Source: Pachyseris speciosa (lineage: Eukaryota > Cnidaria > Anthozoa > Scleractinia > Pachyseridae). From it: DNA of 64,000 nt. A program made the translations under genes and the position numbers. Below the pieces are notes generated by a model. The model ran no database searches, was not told the origin of the DNA, and was given only the letters and a program-made list of their open reading frames with translations. Positions 25,021-37,042 of the stretch are shown piece by piece (position 1 is the stretch's first letter; the number at the start of each line of letters is the position of its first letter). The stretch is taken from NCBI GenBank assembly GCA_016490735.1, contig JAEMWC010000614.1:62001-126000 (forward strand), given 5' to 3'.

Positions 25021-25590
25021 AAATGTTCTATTACTTTTGTCCATGATTGTGGGAGCATGTTAGTGACACAGCCCATTGATCTTACATACGTGATCTTATG
25101 TGAGTACGATAATGTAACAAAGTAGATAGGCTGGACAAACACCATTTTTACACTTAAACGCTATAGGAGAATCCTTGTTTACAATATTTGCCTCATTAGC
25201 ATGAATAATTCAGTTTCTGATGGAGCTGCAAATAAATAAGTTCTGAATATTGAAAGGTCATAGTATGAGTAACTCGGCCAATGAATATGAGCCTCATGTA
25301 TTGAATACTTTTTGTGCAACGCGGGTTTAAAAACTCAAAATTTTGCAAAGAATGTATATGAGCTCATTAGTGCTTTTTCCACCCAGAAATTTTTCAGTTT
25401 TTAGAAGACAATATCTCCTTGAATACTACACCTAAAGAGCTAAACATTTCACAATATATTAAATTTCACTAGCACTTTAGCTTCCTGGAGTCAAATCACA
25501 TCTAATATGTTTCCTTCTGTAAGCAAAGCCGTATGCAAATGAGCAAAAATGTAAACAATGACGTAAGCATGATTCCTCCTACAATAACAA
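25021..25590. other. About 570 bp insertion specific to copy II
   Basis: Copy IV is continuous (AACTGTAAAATGGATTTTGA at about 33.86 kb), whereas copy II has this block between AACTGTAAAATG and ATTTTGAAAACTATACG. No ORF and no clear terminal repeats were found. Confidence 0.45.
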
Positions 25591-25599
25591 GATTTTGAA

Positions 25600-25860
25600 A
25601 ACTATACGATAATGAACTGGGAACCAATGAAGGTCAAACAAGACCGTGGTGATATACCTGGGATACAATCCGAGCATTTGTGTTCTGAACATATTTCAAT
25701 TTCATTAACTGATACTTTGGAGAACCAAAGAGTAAGGAATTACAATAGTCAACTTTCCATGTCACGAATACATGAAACAGCAATTGATGAAGACTCCTTT
25801 GTAAGGTATTTCCTTATGGTGACCAAAATCCTACAACAGTGTGGCTGGTGTGCAGGGACG
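25600..25860 (-). pseudogene. LINE reverse transcriptase fragment (CR1/L2-like)
   Basis: The minus strand reads KVDYCNSLLFGSPKYQLMKL then KYVQNTNARIV, the well-known post-catalytic RT segment (DYCNSLL.G.P......L...QN.AAR). The preceding piece (YLTKESSSIAV) is in another frame and TGA stops follow, so it is dead. It is part of the segment shared by copies II and IV. Confidence 0.7.
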
Positions 25861-26494
25861 AAAGCACAGTCTTTTGCCGCAGAGAATTCACTTATTTCTC
25901 CGTTGTAAGCACTTATTGGATACTGTTTTCGAAAATATCAGAAGAAATTCGAGATTTCACAAGTGACGCCGGACTCTCGAGTTTTACGAAAATTGGATCT
26001 TAAATGCTTTTTTCAGTTTCTTTCAGGAATCAATTCAAAGTTCCTGTCTTTGTTTCAGCCTTGCATAATCTCAAAATCCCGCCAACTGTGTTACACTGAA
26101 TTAAACATCCACTGACCCGACGCACTGAAAAGTTGCTCCACAAGAGCCGGCAACACAAAAGTACAATGCTGTGTCAACTCGATTACTACTTGTAATCTCT
26201 TGGGAAAAGAAATAACGTTAATAAAACATGTTATTGTAGAGCTTTACAGGATAAAAAATAAGGAAGAAGTGAATACTATTTTTTCAGCAGAGAACTCCAA
26301 CATCAAACGCTATCGACCCAAAACGTTGCTTCGATGTGCATTCTTTAGATCAATATTTTCTGTATTCGGGAAATAGGCAAGCTAAGTTTCTAGAAAACAC
26401 GAAATGCGGTAAAAAGATATTTAACGGTGCTCGTTTAGGATAAAATAGTTAATGCGCGTGCGCACACGTATGCGGTAATGACACCATAAATTAA

Positions 26495-26935
26495 AGTGCA
26501 ACTAACCCCAAAATATTTTTTTCGCTTAAATAAATCTTTACACCAGTTCGAAACACACCGCGCCTTTTTGCGCCTTTTTTAACCAAATCTTGTCTTTTTA
26601 TAGGCTGTAAAAGTTACGAATCATCTGTCCCACGACCGAGCTAGTAAGGGGCATGGGTCTATTCCTTACATGACGTCAAAAACTGCTTTGCATGCATGTT
26701 TACAAAGACTTAATGCGATGGAAATCGGTTTGTGACGTCATGTAAGGAATAGACCCATGCCCCTTACTAGCTCGGTCGTGGGACAGATGATGGCTAAATT
26801 CCGTAACTTTTGCAGCCTATAAAAAGTCAATATTTGGTTTTAAAAGGCTCAAAACGGCGCAATACATTTCGTACAGGTGCAAAGATTTATTTAAGCGAAA
26901 AAAATATTTTGGGGTTAGTTGCACTTTAAGTGCAT
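26495..26935. mobile_element. 441 bp TTAA-flanked foldback element
   Basis: TTAA is duplicated at 26491-26494 and 26936-26939. Other copies have a single AAATTAAGTGCAT. The ends begin AGTGCAACTAACCCCAAAAT and are inverted. The arms extend for most of the length, including GGGCATGGGTCTATTCCTTA and its complement. TTAA duplication is known for piggyBac and Kolobok elements; no transposase is present. Confidence 0.85.
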
Positions 26936-28415
26936 AGAGGAGGCGCAGTGCAACTACAAGGAATCGACAGTGTTTAAAACATCAGTTAAACGTTTGCTGT
27001 CTTTTGGACAAAACCTGAAAGGTCACTCCACGCTCTTGGTTCTCCTCGTCTAGCCGAGCGTGCACTCAACAATGATCAACGTCGTGTGATCTATCGAATT
27101 ATCAAGCCCTTCTATGAATAGAATATAAATAGTATTGCGGAGACAGATGAAAAGCAAACATTTTTATTCAACCATAACACAGCTACAATTTTTTTTTCTC
27201 GAATATCTTTTCAGTTTACTACAAAGGTCATTGTCTAAAACTGCGTAAACCGGGCTGCCAAAATTAATTCACATCATCTCAATAATAAGCACTGAAAGAA
27301 AATGCTCCCGAACTGTAAACTTTTTAATGGTGCGTAAATATAGGTGTTGCAATTAATTTGAAAGCATATTTAAAGGAAACATCCACTCTTACAAGAAATG
27401 CAAGCCAAATTGTTGGAAATAATTACTGAAAATTACTAATGGTTACTCGATCCCCAAATGGAGTTAAAATATGACATCCTGGGCTGTCAACTTTTATCTC
27501 TTCTAGAAACAAAAACGCAGCATGCAATGATATAGGGAACTCTTTAGGGTGCTTCAGCGGGGTATCTGACAAAAAAAAAAACAAAAAGATACAACAAAAG
27601 TATAAGGGAATTGGTTTCTATGTCGATTTCTAATATGTATTTTTTTATTTGAAACTGAATCGTTTCTTGAGAATAAATGTACCGCGTTACCATTGCTCTG
27701 TAGACCAGACTTTGGAAAACGCCTTTCGCAAGTGCTCCCAATTTATTTCGTCCGCAAGCTATTTCTTAGCCTGCGTCGCAGACGTAAAGGTTAGAAACGT
27801 CTGCGAAGCAGTGCGTAACTCCTTGTTCTGTGTACAAAAATTTGAGTACGCGCTATGATTGGCGCGTCAACAAAATAATTTTGTTGACGAGCCAATCAAT
27901 TTTATCTATGCTACGCAGGTTAGCAATTTTTTTTTCTTTATAAATTTAAGATCTTAAATTAACTACCACACAAAAATACTTCTTTCCTTGTTTTCAGCCG
28001 TTATCATAAAAAAGGGCAACCCAAACGGTTGGAAAACAACAAACCTGAAAAACTCAGGGCTTCACGAGGAATCGAACGCTAATTTGTTTTGGATAATTGA
28101 GAATCAGATAGTGCAAGACAGTAATTCGAACAACACCCCACGATAAGTTAGGTAAGTAGATAAATATCAAATAAACCAAATATGAGAACTACAAATGTAA
28201 AGGGAAATGATGAAAGTACATGTTCGTGACAGTTGAATGTATTAGCAGTTGCAAAAGGAACCAAAAATAAAATTAGAAATTTCTGAGCCATCCCGCTATA
28301 TAGCTATCGTAAAGGTAGGACTTGTTTCGAATATAACGTATTTTGTCTTATTTTAATAATTAATAACGTTCAAACTTGCATTTTTACAAATCTCGTGAAA
28401 CACTTTTTATGTCAC

Positions 28416-28491
28416 CTTTGTAATCAGTTCCTTTGTGGTGTTGTTCCTTCGCCTGGACTGCATTTTCTTTGTGTAGTTCTGGGGACACAAT
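28416..28491 (-). pseudogene. Coding-like island C, copy III
   Basis: 76 bp, reads IVSPELHKENAVQAKEQHHK then GTDYK. Splice-like borders are kept (GCAG before, GTGACA after). The neighbouring B island has an internal TGA here. Confidence 0.4.
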
Positions 28492-28905
28492 CTGTGCAGA
28501 TAAATCAATGATAACACTGAATATGGCTATGAATATACGAAAGTCATATATTTGAACTGCAGCCATCAGTGAATCAATATGTGAGTGATGATCGCAGCAC
28601 TACTGCTTAAGTAGCGCTCATATCAGACTGCGATGACGACTCATACTCCGAAATACTGAATATCTTTAAATTGAATTAATACCTGAAGGCAGTTTTCTTG
28701 TATTCATATCAACATGAAAAGCTACCGGCATTCTTCGATCAACTAATGAATTAAACATTCATACAATACGCGATCAGCATCAAAGGCACATATCGAATTT
28801 AGAAGAACAAATTATGGTAAATTTTCTACAAGATTTAGCCGGGAGCAATTATAAGGGATAGCCTTTTTGACATTTGAAACGTTAAAGCTCGCTCAGTATG
28901 TCGCA

Positions 28906-30112
28906 TGGCAAGAAATGAGGGACATGAGGGGGCGGAGTCACTTCAGAGCAGTCTAGAGAGCTGTCAATTACTTTCTTTCTTTCGCGAGATGCTATTGGAT
29001 GATCGTTGCTATAGAAATTTGCAGGCCCTTTATAATAATAAAAAAAAAAAAGATGGCGGCCCTGTCGAGTAATCTACGGTTGTCTGCAACAGCAAAGAAA
29101 TAAAGATAATAGAGAATGTTTGTTATCTGGAAAATTTCCACTAATAAGTAAATTGATTTTTGGCTGTTTTGGTGAAATATCGGACATTCTTGGCTTATGA
29201 AAGTGTACAGTACTTCGAACGATCACGGCGAATTGATAATTTGATTTCCTCCTGTTTAATTTTCGCTATCTCGCCGCAAGGATTTGTTGTCTTTCTCAGT
29301 CTTTTACCGAGGATTTCTATCCGTAAAAAGCCTGGGAAAGAGAAGAATGATTTAACAAAATGGCCGGCGCTACTTCGAACCTGCGAAAACTTGGAACTTG
29401 TGAAGCGTTCACAGCACTCATGGCGCTTCTATGAAGACTTACCTTCATCCAAGTAGACTTGAAAAAAGTCGATCTTCAATGCTGATTACCGTGGTGAACC
29501 GAAACTGTGATAGAAAAACAGTTCCATCGACGTCAACTACATTGTTTTGGAACAATATTTCTGATTGAAACCAGGGAATTCGTTCCGGCACGGGCTTGCA
29601 AAGTTAGATTTTTCGAAGGCGATTCGCAGCTGGAAAAGGCATTCCGCCATACTTTTCTTACCAAAGAAGAAAGCTCTACTTCAAAGTTCAAAACCGTGGC
29701 GGATAAAACTGGAAAGTGACTAATTAATGTGTCAAAGTCAATAAACAGGATCAGATTGAAACCAGGGAATTCGTTGCGGCACGGGCTTGCAAAGTTAGAC
29801 TTTTCGACGGCGATTCAGCTGGAAAAGGCATTCCGCCATACTTCTCTTACCAAACAAGAAAGCTTAACTTCAAAGTTCAAAACCGTGGCGGATAAAGCTG
29901 GAAAGTGACCAATTATTGTGTCAAAGAACGACTATCGATGTCAATAAACAGGATCAGATTGAAACCAGTGGAAAAGTAAAAAGCTTAGAGAGGTATGTCA
30001 AAAAATTTAATTTTCTTCACTCAAGTCTCTCTATTTATGCTTGTCATGTTTTTAGCGTGATTTTTCTAAGTGTCGCTACGAACTGCGCACGCGCGTCCCT
30101 CATTTCTTGCCA
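28906..30112. mobile_element. 1.2 kb element with 18 bp perfect inverted ends
   Basis: TGGCAAGAAATGAGGGAC at 28906 is perfectly inverted at 30095-30112. Host flanks are TCGCA and TGGCA (5 bp with one mismatch, or a 3 bp GCA duplication). Copy V shows the uninterrupted GTCGCAAACATG at 42.27 kb. The interior contains two open frames (29160-29456 and 29507-29719) of unknown kind and a tandem duplication. Superfamily not assigned. Confidence 0.75.
29564..29957 (+). repeat. Two tandem copies of a 191-203 bp segment
   Basis: Both copies begin ATTGAAACCAGGGAATTCGT and include GCACGGGCTTGCAAAGTTAG and GGATAAA(A/G)CTGGAAAGTGA. A third copy starts at 29958 but stops after about 15 bp. The first copy reads ETREFVPARACKVRFFEGDS in an open frame. 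Confidence 0.85.
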
Positions 30113-30395
30113 TGGCAAACATGATCATGATAGGAAAGGGTATGTCAAAATTATATTTTACTTATCATTATTTCTATATAATGAGACCAGTCTCTTAGTC
30201 AAAATAGCACATTTCCCGTCTATAATCAGTAAAAAACACGAAACTCTCCTTCTGTTGTACGTTACTATCTTACTTAGCGGGGATCTTCTGAAAAGCTCAG
30301 CAGAGCTAGCTGTATTTCATGCCTATTGATTATGTCATAGGCTTCTTTGAATGAATGGCACGAAATAAAGGCATAAGACTTGTAACCCCATGTAC

Positions 30396-30461
30396 CTCGC
30401 CTGTTGCAGACATTCTTCAACAAAGATATCTTGTCCTGTGTGTTTGAAGGCTGAATATCTC
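30396..30461 (-). pseudogene. Coding-like island A, copy III
   Basis: 66 bp, RYSAFKHTGQDIFVEECLQQ then AR, with GTACAT donor. Open frame, identical at the protein level to copies V and VI. Confidence 0.4.
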
Positions 30462-31790
30462 CTCAGATCAGACAAGAGAGAATGGATTCACACAATTGTG
30501 ATCTCTTATTTACCAAATAATTCGACTTTGTTGATCTTACGATCTGGTCACAAACTGGCATAAAAATCAACATTTCTAAAGATGATCACCTCCCGCCGTT
30601 GCAATATAATATAATATATCTTGACAGATATCAGCCTTTGCTGTAAGAAGTGAATACCAATTTTCGCTGCACTTGGAGGTGTTTTTAGAAAGATGCCGTC
30701 TTTGTTTGTTTGTTTGTTTGTTTGTTTCTACGGTTAATGCCTCGGAAATTCGCTGAACCTACTTAGTACAAAATAGTATTGTACCAAGAAAACTTGTATA
30801 AGACAAAACACGTGGACTCTGATGTTACATCAAGAGGTTCTTAGTCTTGTGATGTTCGACCCATGTCAGTTGAGTGATTTTCCTTGTCCTAAAGATGATG
30901 ATACAGTAATGACAGAGTACCAGGAAAGAGAATACCAGATAATTAAAAAAAAGAAAATATAGATAGCAAAAGAACGTGTGAGATAAAACAGATTTGTTCC
31001 TATGTGGTTGAAAGTGACCAAAGTAGCCAGAGCTTTCGTATTTTTTGTTACTACGAGTTGCGAAACTTGTGCCTCATTTTGAATTGTGTGCAATTTTGTT
31101 TTCCTTCATTTTTATTACGGAACGTCTCCCAGACCAATGTCCGCTAACACCTAATTATGTGTTGAAATCGTCCATTTTTACATCTTTTCGTTTTTAGCCA
31201 GACTTTGTGTAAGTTATTCATTCTCAGTTTATCTTTGTTGTAAGCTGGCGGAAAACACATTACAAAGGTGGCGAACGATGCAATAAATCTTGCAAAGCAA
31301 ACAGGCCTGCTTCCGAATGGGGCGCATGCGGTCTGATATAGCAGCTTTTGACCGGGCGCTGTTGAAAAGCATAATCAAAGCATAAAACGTCTGAATTTCT
31401 CAAATGAAGAACCTCTTAGCAGGCCAGGCGCATTCATCCTTACTTTCATTCAGTAGTACATAATGCCAGTTTTGAAACGCTTAAAGAACTAAGTACGACA
31501 ATTTCCATTCTTTCTGCCGCTTGTTTACATCGCGAGTGCTGTTGATGCTCGTATTACTTTTGCTCGTTGAGGAGGTGTATGATAGTGCATGATACCGCAT
31601 GAGTTCAGTTTTGAAATTAAATGCCCGATTTTTTATTTCACGCTTAAAGAACAGGGAATAAAACATACATTCCTTCTTCTTTTTGTTAACCGCACGAGTG
31701 TTGTTGATACACGCATTGAGATGCACTCCTGATCCAATAATGAGATGCACGCTTCGTATGAGCTCAACTTACGGGACTGTAAACTTGAGC

Positions 31791-31832
31791 GTGTCGATTC
31801 GTACGGTGCATACGGAGCGTACGAATCGACAC
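31791..31832. repeat. Hairpin GTGTCGATTCGTACGG, copy III
   Basis: GTGTCGATTCGTACGGTGC and its complement flank a short loop, with two mismatches. Counterpart of the better hairpin at 47320-47361. Confidence 0.6.
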
Positions 31833-33525
31833 ACTTGTCCGGCCTAGCGTTGTAATGAGATTCACTCCTGATGTGATAATGAGAAGCACGCTCCGTATGA
31901 GTTCAGCATACGGAGCGTACGCAATTTTTGTCGATTCGTACTGACGGCCCGTATCAGTGTGAAAGTAGTGAAATTTAGGAACGAGGACGTCACAAAGCAT
32001 TGATACATTTCTTTGCCGTCCTCTGCAAAACAACAACGTTAAACTGTTGTGACGTATTATCAGTTATCTAAGTTGGAGATTCTCATTATCAATGTTTTTG
32101 ATAATTCGTGTTTCAAGTCTAGGGTAGTTTAAGGTTAACCCTCACATTCGTATTTTTCGTAGGCCAAAGTTGGACCTCACTTGTGATTCATGTGTTCTGA
32201 ATTGTTCCGACTTTTAGTTTAATTGTACTGTCGTAGTGATTTATAGCTGTGGGCATTTTTGGGAAATCCTGCTGACCTTGGGTGTGACCTCATTGAGTTG
32301 TAGTTAAGCCCTTTTATGTTGGAGAATCTTCTTGAAAATGTTTGTGCTGTCGCGTTGGTATGGTTTTGTATTCCTAATCAAGCAGTGTCTAGCTTTCTCA
32401 ACTCCTACGCTCAGCAAACCCAACTATCAATGTCTACTGTTTAGCTTTTTAAGTTGTTGAAAATTGCCCCTAACCCTTGTGGGTGTCAAACAGTGAGAGT
32501 GTAAAGCTAGCGGCCAAAGATTAATTAAAGCCTTCCTTAAAGACTATTGGTACCTCTCTAATTGCAAACGAGTATTTTAACCTTCCAAGCGTCTTCGCGT
32601 CCTTACAAAAAGGCCAAAGTTTAGGTTTTCTTGCGAACTTGACGCGGCGTATGACTGAAAATTTACGTAAATAAAACATGTTATTGTAGAGGTTCACAGG
32701 ATAAAGAATAAGTAAGAAGTGAATACTATCTTTTAAGCAGAGAAGTCCAACATCAAGCAGTGTTGATCCAAAACGTTGCTTGGATGTGCGTTTTGTAGAT
32801 CACGATATTCTGTATTCGGGAAATAGGCAAGCTAAGTTTCTAGAAAATGTTTTCTAAAAAAAAAAACGTACGAAATGCGGTAAAAAGAGAGGTAGCTCGT
32901 GTAGGTTACAATAGTTAATGTGCGTGCGCATAAGCATGCGGTAATGACGCCATAAATTAAGTGCATAAAGGAGGCGCAGTGCAACTTATGCAAGGAATCA
33001 ACAGTGTTCAAACCATCAGTTAAACGTTTCCCGTCTGTTGGAGAAAACCGGTGAGGTCACTCCACGCTCTTGGTTCCTCTCGTCTTGCGAGCGTGCACTC
33101 AACATGTGACCTACGATGATTAACATCGTGTGATCTATTAAACGATTTGTGAATACATTGAGAATCATAAAATATCATTGCCATAATTGGACGCACTTCT
33201 GTGAAAGGAATAGAAACAGTATTGTGGAAACAGATGTAAAGCAAACATTTTTATTCATAACATAATTAATGCTAAAATTCGCTGAACCTGCTTAGTATAA
33301 AATAGCTTTGAGCCAAAAAAAACGTGATTAAGATTAAGCACTTGGACGCTGTTGTTACATCACTTAGTCTTATGATGGTCGACCCATGTCGAGTGATTTC
33401 CCTTGTCCTGAGCGTGCTCAGACGCGTAACAAAATGTTTACAAGAAGCATATCAAGTTCAAGTTTATTGCACCCTATTAGATGATAATACAAACATCCCT
33501 GAGTACAAGGAAAGAGAATACCGAC

Positions 33526-33527
<2 letters not shown>

Positions 33528-33601
<74 letters not shown>

Positions 33602-33608
33602 AATAATT
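33528..33608. repeat. Compound (TAA)n(TGA)n microsatellite
   Basis: About 30 bp of ATA repeats followed by about 45 bp of ATG repeats. It explains the apparent poly-Ile/Met frame here. Confidence 0.97.
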
Positions 33609-33949
33609 AGGGGAGTGGCTCAGGAATTGGGGATTGGAAACTAACGCGTTTTACGAAAAAGGGTTGTCTGGGGACTGTCTCAATAGACCATTTTACAGTT
33701 CTTTGCTCAGTACCCTGGCCTTTTGAAACAAACCTACCTGTTTTTGTTATGGAAATTGTACTGATTAAACACTAGTTGGCAGAAGAAAAAAACATAATAG
33801 AAGTAGGTAGGTTTTTATCAAAATAAGGTCACCCCAAGCCTCGCTTTCACCGACAACTGTAAAATGGATTTTGAAAACTATACGATAATGAACTGGAGCC
33901 AATGAAGGTCACACAACACCGGAGTGATATATATGCAGAAACGTAGAGC

Positions 33950-34385
33950 CCTGGGATCAGGGTGGAGGGAAGGGGGGGGGGGGTACTAAAAAAGTTTCAT
34001 ACGGGGAGGCTCCGCCCCGAGGTCCGACCCCTTACCCTTTTATATACCATTCTTGACAGAAAGGTACCCTTTTCGTATACCTTCCATTGCCAAATGGTAC
34101 TCCTTTCATATACCTAAAACAGGAAGTCTTCTTGTCATTTTCATGTAGCGTTCAATAAATTAAAACAGTACAGTCGTAAGGTATGGGTGTTCGAAATATT
34201 TTAATGAAAGACCATTTTAAATACTTAAATGACAGATTTCCCTACCCTTTCATATACTTCAACCCGTGAAATTCCCACCCTTTAATATACCTGAAGCGTG
34301 AAAAAGGTACCCCTTTCAGGTGGAACCTCTCCGTATAGGCCATTAAAGGAGTATCCCCCCCCCCCCCCCCCCCCGCCACGTGCCT
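33950..34385. mobile_element. Satellite-like insert between poly-G and poly-C tracts
   Basis: Starts with a G run (33973-33986) followed by GTACT and ends with AGTAT and an 18-19 bp C run (34350s), so the ends are roughly inverted. The interior repeats the phrase CCCTTT(T/C)(A/G)TATACC several times. The host phrase CCTGGGAT is seen at both sides. No ORF. Confidence 0.55.
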
Positions 34386-34399
34386 GGGATACAATCCGA

Positions 34400-34600
34400 G
34401 CAGCTGTGTTCTGAATATATTTCAATGTTATTAACTGATACTTGGAGAACTAAAGAGTAAGGAATTACAATTGTCAACTTTCGATGTCACAAACGCATGA
34501 CTCTCCAACTGATGAAGACTTATTTTTAAGGTATTTCCTTATCCTTGTCAAAATCCTACTATCGGATGGCTGACGTGCAGGGACGAAAGCACAGTCTTTT
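34400..34600 (-). pseudogene. LINE reverse transcriptase fragment, copy IV
   Basis: Counterpart of 25600-25860, more decayed: SHAFVTSKVDNCNSLL is readable on the minus strand before the frame is lost. Confidence 0.55.
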
Positions 34601-35283
34601 GTCGCAGAAAAATTCACTTGTTCCTGTGCTGTAAGCACATATTGACTACTGTTTTCGAAAATAACTCAGTATAGGTGCTATTTAGGCAAAATATCCGGAA
34701 GAAATTCCAGATTTCACAAGTGACGTCGGACTCTCGATTTTTACGAAAATTGGTTCTTAAACGGTTTTTTTCATATATTTTTTTTTGTCAGGATCAATGC
34801 AAAGTTCCCTTCTACATTTAAGTCTTACATAATCTCAAAATCCCACCAACTGTGTTACACTGAACATCCATTGACCCAACGTATTCAAACCTTGCTCCAC
34901 TACAGCCGGCAACATACAATGATGTGTCTACTGGATTAGTTCTTTTTATCTCTTGGGAAAAGAAATTGGCGTTTTTCCCGCAACAGTGCGCCTATTCATT
35001 GGCTAGTTCATGGTCAGATGACATCTAACAATGAAACTGTTTCCCGCCAAATGCAATGATCGGGCAACATTGTGAAAACTATGACTTCAAACGGGAAACA
35101 GTTCACTCTAGCTGTTACCCTCGAAATGTTGACCGCTGTTACACGTGATCAGAGCGTGCAATTAAAGGTGGCCTGATGTTGTCGCTGGAATATCAGCACG
35201 TTTTTAAAAATTTTGTTTTGTTTTTTTTGTTGTTTGTTTTTTTTTTACCGGTTTGACCCATTTGTTTCGCTATAACAAATCAT

Positions 35284-35432
35284 TTAATGACAGGTCCCTT
35301 GCGGAACAGTGAATTTTGTTTCCCTCGAATCTCAATGTTTCCCGAGACGAATGTTTCCCTCGACTTCTTGTCGGGAAACATTGAGATTCTCGGGAAACAA
35401 ACGTCACTTTTTCTCTCGGGACCAGTCATTAA
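35284..35432. mobile_element. 149 bp foldback element, TTAATGACAGGTCCC ends
   Basis: TTAATGACAGGTCCC is inverted at the right (GGGACCAGTCATTAA). An inner inverted pair GAATCTCAATGTTTCCCGAG / its complement forms a second stem. The ORF across it is an artefact. The flanking 34.97-35.18 kb shares the CTGTTTCCCG phrase and may be part of a larger related insert. Confidence 0.7.
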
Positions 35433-36499
35433 GTCAATAATTGTAGTGGTTCACAGCATAAAAAATAAGGAAGAAATGAATAATATCTTTTAAGAAGAGA
35501 AGTCCAACATCAAGCGGTATCGACCCAAAACGTTGCTTCGATGTGCGTTCTTTAGATCACGATTATCTCTATTTGGGAAGTAGGAAAGCTAAGTTTCTAG
35601 ATAACTTTTTCTAAAAAAAAAAAACTACGAAATGCGGTAAAAAAAGATATTTAATGGTGCTCGTTTAGGATAAAATAGTTAATGCGCATGCGTATACGTA
35701 TGCGGTAATGACACCATAAATTAAGTGCATAAAGGAGGCGCAGTGCAACTACAAGGAATCGACAGTGTTTAAAACATTAGTTAAAAGTTTGCCGTCTGTT
35801 GGAGAAAACCTGAGAGGTGTCTTCACGTTCTTGCCTCTTTTTGTCTAACCACCGTGCACTCAACACGTGACCTATGGTGATCAATGTCGTGTCCTCTATC
35901 AATCGATGACTGAATATAGTGAGAATCAAAAAATACCATTGCCATAATTGCAAGCACTTCTATGAATAGAATACAAATAGTAGCGGAGCTCTAGCGGCCC
36001 GAAGGGCCGCTTAAGTGGTGCACCATAATTATAGAAACCCGTCAACTGCTTTCCTCATAGTAAAAATGGCTAGCGGTATTGCTTGTGGGCGCGCATGACG
36101 CGACGACGTCGCCCAATAATTAATAATATCCTAATAATTATCATAATAATCCAACATGGTGGCCACACTCCAGCTGTAACCTAGTTTACAGTGTACATCT
36201 TTGATATAGGGCAACCGGGTCACGGCCAATTGACAGCTGTCAAAACAAGCTTTCTGCTGACCAGTGTCATGTGACCATATCGTGGGCTCAAGTTTAGAGC
36301 TCATGGAGGTCAGATATTTTTTTTAAGTTGACCGCTGACCAGATAAAGGTTTTCGATTGGATCGTAGGCTCAAGTCAGGTTAACTTAACCAAAACGAGAT
36401 ACCCAAGCCAAAACGAGGCTTCATTTCCGCGCGCTTTCTGCGGCTCGAGATTTCGCATTCAGCTGGTTTCTTCAATTTGAGCAAAACAACTTTTATTTT

Positions 36500-36826
36500 C
36501 ATTTTATTAGCTTCACTAGAGACCTGACAGGGGCACTACATAAGCTTGCACCAATTACTGTAGGCCCGTAACGTCAAATCCCTCCCCCGTAACCACATTC
36601 TAGTTGAGCTAGACACAAGAATCAATTATGAAGAGTTGTGAGACGGGGCCAACGGCTTATCGTCCTTATCCGAGAAGACTAGAAAGTCTAACCATTTGCA
36701 GATATCATAACAAAGGCAACACTTTTTCCTCAATTATTTAAAGACCGTGAGTGTTGGTCCGGCCGGGGTTTGAACCCGCGACCTCCCGCACGGTAGTCCG
36801 GTGCTCTACCACTGAGCTAACCGGTC
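36500..36826 (-). mobile_element. tRNA-derived SINE
   Basis: The head at 36826-36756 (minus) reads GACCGGTTAGCTCAGTGGTA then GAGC, and ends with GGGTTCAAACCCCGG: A-box and B-box-like promoter segments of a tRNA. The acceptor and T stems have mismatches and the anticodon stem does not pair, so it is not a working tRNA. The body continues TCTTTAAATAATTGAGGA and ends in an A/T-rich tail near 36500. It interrupts a segment continuous in copy 1 (about 8.58 kb). Confidence 0.8.
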
Positions 36827-37042
36827 ATCTCTTTCAAAGTTTTGTGTTTTAATTCGCATAAAGGACTACTTAAAAAATACTCCGGAAGGAGTTTTCAGCT
36901 GATAAAATGGAGGAGTAAAACATGTTTCTCAGGAAATTCTTAAATTTTGGATCCACTTGTATGGTGCCCGGATTGTGTGGTTGTAAAACAAAATGAATTA
37001 ACACTTCAAGGGCCTGTTCACTTTATCGCGGCATCTTGCAGC

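Larger units (their letters stand above)
20941..26275. repeat. Array copy II (type 2, LINE-bearing)
   Basis: Begins with the anchor at 20959 and matches copy I to about 23.4 kb. It then switches to a segment shared only with copy IV (about 24.77-26.1 kb against 33.6-34.9 kb). It carries its own insertions at 22451-22918, 23.44-23.96, 24.03-24.72 and 25.02-25.59 kb. A foldback relic is at about 22115-22260. Confidence 0.7.
26276..32725. repeat. Array copy III (type 1)
   Basis: Anchor at about 26295. Order as in copy I, with a 441 bp foldback at 26495, a deleted centre of the CCTGCGTCGC foldback (about 27766-27922), islands C and A, a 1.2 kb element at 28906 and the GAGATGCACGCT/hairpin segment at 31.7-31.9 kb. 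Confidence 0.8.
32726..35485. repeat. Array copy IV (type 2, short)
   Basis: Anchor at about 32745. At about 33.25 kb it jumps from CATTTTTATTCATAACATAA to AAATTCGCTGAACCTGC, deleting everything that holds islands A to C. It then continues with the segment shared with copy II and ends at the next anchor at 35501. Confidence 0.75.

Noticed and set aside
33324..33644. 106-codon ORF with Ile and Met runs
   Set aside because: Runs come from the compound TAA/TGA microsatellite; nothing else protein-like.
36756..36826. Functional tRNA gene on the minus strand
   Set aside because: Mismatches in acceptor and T stems and no proper anticodon stem; it is followed by a SINE body.
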